Shown piece by piece: positions 61,915-64,000 of a stretch of DNA of 64,000 bases; positions within the stretch are counted from its first letter, which is position 1; every line of letters starts with the position of its first letter. A program made the position numbers and the translations under genes. The notes beneath the pieces are model-generated. The model made no database searches. It was given only the letters and a program-made list of their open reading frames with translations, and was not told where the DNA came from. This DNA comes from Clostridia bacterium (GTDB lineage Bacteria > Bacillota > Clostridia > Christensenellales > CAG-138). Location: contig JAFWJN010000056.1 of NCBI GenBank assembly GCA_017514685.1, positions 1 to 64,000 of the forward strand, read 5' to 3'.

Positions 61915-62581
61915 CCAGGCATCCAAATATGGTATTTTCTACGGCTTTGTCGTTGACCGCCTTGGGTATCAGGGGGCGGCAAATGACCTTGCTGCACTGA
62001 AGACGTTCCTGTCCGGAGTCACAAACTTAAACAGCATTCCAAAGGATGGGAATTTTATTGTAATCAGTTTTACGGCGAACGACGCCGCACTTTTCGGAAT
62101 AGGAAATGGAAACGAGTGGGCGGTACGCTTGCTGTCTGCCCTGACTGCGGTGTTCTTGGCTTTGCTTTTGTTCTTCGCAATCAGAACAGCTAAGAAACAA
62201 AATAAACTGGATGCAATTGTCTTCGGGCTCATCATCGGGGGGTCAATAGGAAACCTGTATGACAGAATCCTACTCGGTTACGTCAGAGACATGATCTATG
62301 TCAAAATAATAGACTTTCCGATTTTTAACATAGCGGATTCTGCTATCTGCATTGCTATCGGGCTGCTCGTTATTGAAGCTTTGTTTATCAAAAAAGATGG
62401 GGTCTTCGAACTGATAGAAGATGATGTCAGATGGCTTTTCCATCTGAAGACCCGTCAGGAAGCGGAAGCTTTGGAAAAGGAAAGAAAAAAGAAACATCTT
62501 TCCAGATTTGAAGAAGAGATACCGGAAGAAGAACAAACAGGATCAGAAGAGGATCATCTAAAGGAGAAGGACCCGGAATGA
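61874..62581 (+). CDS. lspA: Signal peptidase II-like protein with a long charged tail
   Basis: LspA removes lipoprotein signal peptides after lipidation. The start is ATG 61874 (AGGAGA upstream). The protein has four helices, LDQASKYG near 14, NDAALFG near 71, and both catalytic aspartates in GNLYDRILLGYVRDMI and FNIADSA (about 140 and 155). At 235 aa it is well above the usual 150-170: an insertion follows helix 1 (about 25-60) and there is a C-terminal tail rich in Glu and Lys (about 185-235). Several lipoproteins in the window would be substrates. Confidence 0.87.
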   Translation: MLLIITALVVLVLDQASKYGIFYGFVVDRLGYQGAANDLAALKTFLSGVTNLNSIPKDGNFIVISFTANDAALFGIGNGNEWAVRLLSALTAVFLALLLFFAIRTAKKQNKLDAIVFGLIIGGSIGNLYDRILLGYVRDMIYVKIIDFPIFNIADSAICIAIGLLVIEALFIKKDGVFELIEDDVRWLFHLKTRQEAEALEKERKKKHLSRFEEEIPEEEQTGSEEDHLKEKDPE

Positions 62582-63513
62582 GCGCGGAAACACGCATATG
62601 GGTAGCGGAGGCGTCCGGTGCGAGAGCGGATGCGTATCTTGCGTCTATCTCAGATTACACAAGATCTCAGATACAGAAGTGGATCAAAAACGGTGCGCTT
62701 CTGGTAAATGGAATTGCCGTAAAGCCAAATACCATAATCAAAAAAGACGATCTGATCAAATTAACGGTCCCCGAAACAGAACAATTGGAAGTTGTTCCGC
62801 AGGATATTCCGATAGATATCGTTTATGAAGATGAAGCTCTTTGCGTCATCAATAAACCAAAAGGACTTGTAGTGCATCCGGCAGCAGGCAATCCCGACGG
62901 GACCCTTGTAAACGCTCTTTTATATCATTTTTCAAGTTTGAGCACAATCGGAGGAGCGATTCGTCCCGGGATTGTTCATCGGATCGATAAGGATACATCA
63001 GGCTTGCTTGTTGTTGCGAAGAATGATTTCGCACATGAGAAACTTGCAAAACAATTTGCGGACCATTCCGCAAGAAGAACCTATCTGTGCATTGTGCATG
63101 GCAATCTGAAAGAAGATTTTGGCACGGTGGATGCACCGATCGGAAGGCATCCGACGGACAGAAAAAAGATGGCTGTTGTCAAAGACGGAAGGGAAGCGGT
63201 TACTCATTGGCAAGTCATAGCCAGATACGGCGATATGACTTTTTTACGGGTAAAACTTGAAACCGGAAGAACACATCAGATACGCGTTCACATGGCGTAT
63301 ATAAAGCATCCGATTGCAGGCGATCCGCTGTACGGGTCAAAAGCTCCAAGACTCGGCCTTGAGTCACAGGCACTTCATGGCTACAGGCTCGATTTGATAC
63401 ATCCAATTTCAGATAAGCATATGACGTTTTATGCTCCATTACCGGAAGATATGACCACTGCATTAAAAAGATTGTCTCCGGACGGGATACTTCCGACATG
63501 GGAAGAGGATTAA
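62578..63513 (+). CDS. RluD-family 23S rRNA/tRNA pseudouridine synthase
   Basis: This 311 aa enzyme has an N-terminal S4 domain (RADAYLASISDYTRSQIQKW, in part) and the RluA-type catalytic domain with the active Asp in HRIDKDTSGLLVVAKN near 138. TGRTHQIRVHMAYIKHPI near 224 is also characteristic. RluD modifies helix 69 of 23S rRNA; family members vary, so the site is inferred. It follows lspA with a 4 nt overlap, as in many bacteria (lspA-rluD). Confidence 0.93.
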   Translation: MSAETRIWVAEASGARADAYLASISDYTRSQIQKWIKNGALLVNGIAVKPNTIIKKDDLIKLTVPETEQLEVVPQDIPIDIVYEDEALCVINKPKGLVVHPAAGNPDGTLVNALLYHFSSLSTIGGAIRPGIVHRIDKDTSGLLVVAKNDFAHEKLAKQFADHSARRTYLCIVHGNLKEDFGTVDAPIGRHPTDRKKMAVVKDGREAVTHWQVIARYGDMTFLRVKLETGRTHQIRVHMAYIKHPIAGDPLYGSKAPRLGLESQALHGYRLDLIHPISDKHMTFYAPLPEDMTTALKRLSPDGILPTWEED

Positions 63514-63516
63514 ATT

Positions 63517-64000
63517 ATGATAAAGATAATAAGAAATATAATATTACTTACTCTGGCAGCGGTTCTTTTTCTGTCTTCATTCGGATGTGCTTATACGATT
63601 CTAGGATGCACGGCATTGAGCTGTGTTCCGGATGAAGTAAAGGATAAAGTGGAAGAAGTTGTAAAAGAAGAGTTTACATCAAATATTCCTCAAGTGATTT
63701 CTTCGCTGAATACTCCTGAAACAACACAAAGCCCATCCGATAAAACAGGAGGAAACGAAGCGGCTAATACGGCTTTCCAATCTTTGGACCGGGAGATTTT
63801 TACCTGGTATGTTACATCGGATATCATAACTCTTGACCAGTATTGCTATGATCCGGCGTCTTTCGGAATTGATGAAAAATCTGTTCCGGTCACACTGGGA
63901 GACTTTACCGAGGAATACATGAATCAATGGATCGCTGACTGCAAAAGATGGCTCGACCGTCTGCAGAAGTTGGATTATGAGAATCTGAGTGAACAATATC
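63517..64000 (+). CDS. DUF885 lipoprotein, N-terminal part (cut by the window end)
   Basis: An open frame from ATG 63517 (AGAGGA upstream), 3 nt after the rluD-type stop, runs 161 codons off the window. It begins with a signal peptide and a possible lipobox SFGC (C23). Residues about 95-161 (REIFTWYVTSDIITLDQYCYDP, in part; VTLGDFTEEYMNQ) resemble the N-terminus of DUF885 proteins, which are HExxH-type putative carboxypeptidases. The catalytic part is outside the window, so function is tentative. Confidence 0.7.
   Translation, partial: MIKIIRNIILLTLAAVLFLSSFGCAYTILGCTALSCVPDEVKDKVEEVVKEEFTSNIPQVISSLNTPETTQSPSDKTGGNEAANTAFQSLDREIFTWYVTSDIITLDQYCYDPASFGIDEKSVPVTLGDFTEEYMNQWIADCKRWLDRLQKLDYENLSEQY

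Overview
This window is about 64 kb of gene-dense, moderately low-GC chromosome. It looks like a strictly anaerobic member of the Bacillota, probably class Clostridia. The support is a WhiA/RapZ cluster, a large SRP RNA with an Alu domain, a two-subunit iron-sulfur serine dehydratase, a V-type ATP synthase operon, Asp23/AmaP proteins, and the nusB-xseAB-ispA-dxs-tlyA-argR-recN order typical of Firmicutes. I see no insertion sequence, prophage, CRISPR array, restriction-modification system or rRNA operon. No clearly new multi-gene system is visible. The interesting material is in divergent single genes, one unannotated small gene, and regulatory architecture.

Layout. 1-38 holds the first codons of a leftward gene. 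298-13483 is one long rightward run: murB, rapZ, whiA, a methyltransferase, hslO, a TPR protein, an rRNA methyltransferase, an M50 protease, scpA, scpB, a DUF1385 protein, prmC, prfA and a Sua5-type tsaC. 13503-22964 is a nine-gene V-type ATPase operon (subunits H/F, I, K, E, C, F/G, A, B, D) with a QueG-like Fe-S protein coupled to its end. The SRP RNA follows (about 22968-23237), with its own promoter and terminator, then sdaAB-sdaAA and a DUF4349 lipoprotein.

25981-32760 is a mosaic of short transcription units on both strands: an HD phosphohydrolase with thymidylate kinase, a metallophosphoesterase lipoprotein, a hidden 38-residue gene, a PAP2 phosphatase, a wHTH plus PD-(D/E)XK protein, an ECF S component, tRNA-Pro and tRNA-Thr, and an E2-like acyltransferase-fold protein. 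That last gene shares a promoter region with a U32 peptidase. 34917-42486 is asp23-amaP-DUF2273-nusB-tsaD paralogue-xseAB-ispA-dxs-tlyA. 42499-45497 is nadK-argR-recN.

45564-48439 (leftward) is cysS, a membrane protein and a PHP phosphatase. A cohesin-like surface protein, folD and a HAD hydrolase run rightward. A COG1313 radical SAM gene and an NlpC/P60 hydrolase run leftward. The final rightward run (53670 to the end) is an ABC-F protein, a degenerate glycerate-kinase-like protein, a pyrimidine-nucleoside phosphorylase, polA, coaE, a lytic transglycosylase, lspA, an RluD-type synthase and a truncated DUF885 lipoprotein.

Functional themes are cell-wall synthesis and turnover (murB, SLT, NlpC/P60, PAP2), chromosome maintenance (scpAB, recN, polA, xseAB), translation (prfA, prmC, tsaC, cysS, tRNAs, rRNA modification), isoprenoid precursors (dxs, ispA), and ion-motive energy. 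The proteolipid keeps a sodium-type ligand set. The usual chromosomal neighbours spoIIIA (before nusB) and spoIVB-spo0A (after recN) are absent, which suggests, but does not prove, a non-sporulating lineage. All functions are read from motifs and gene order; no database search was possible.
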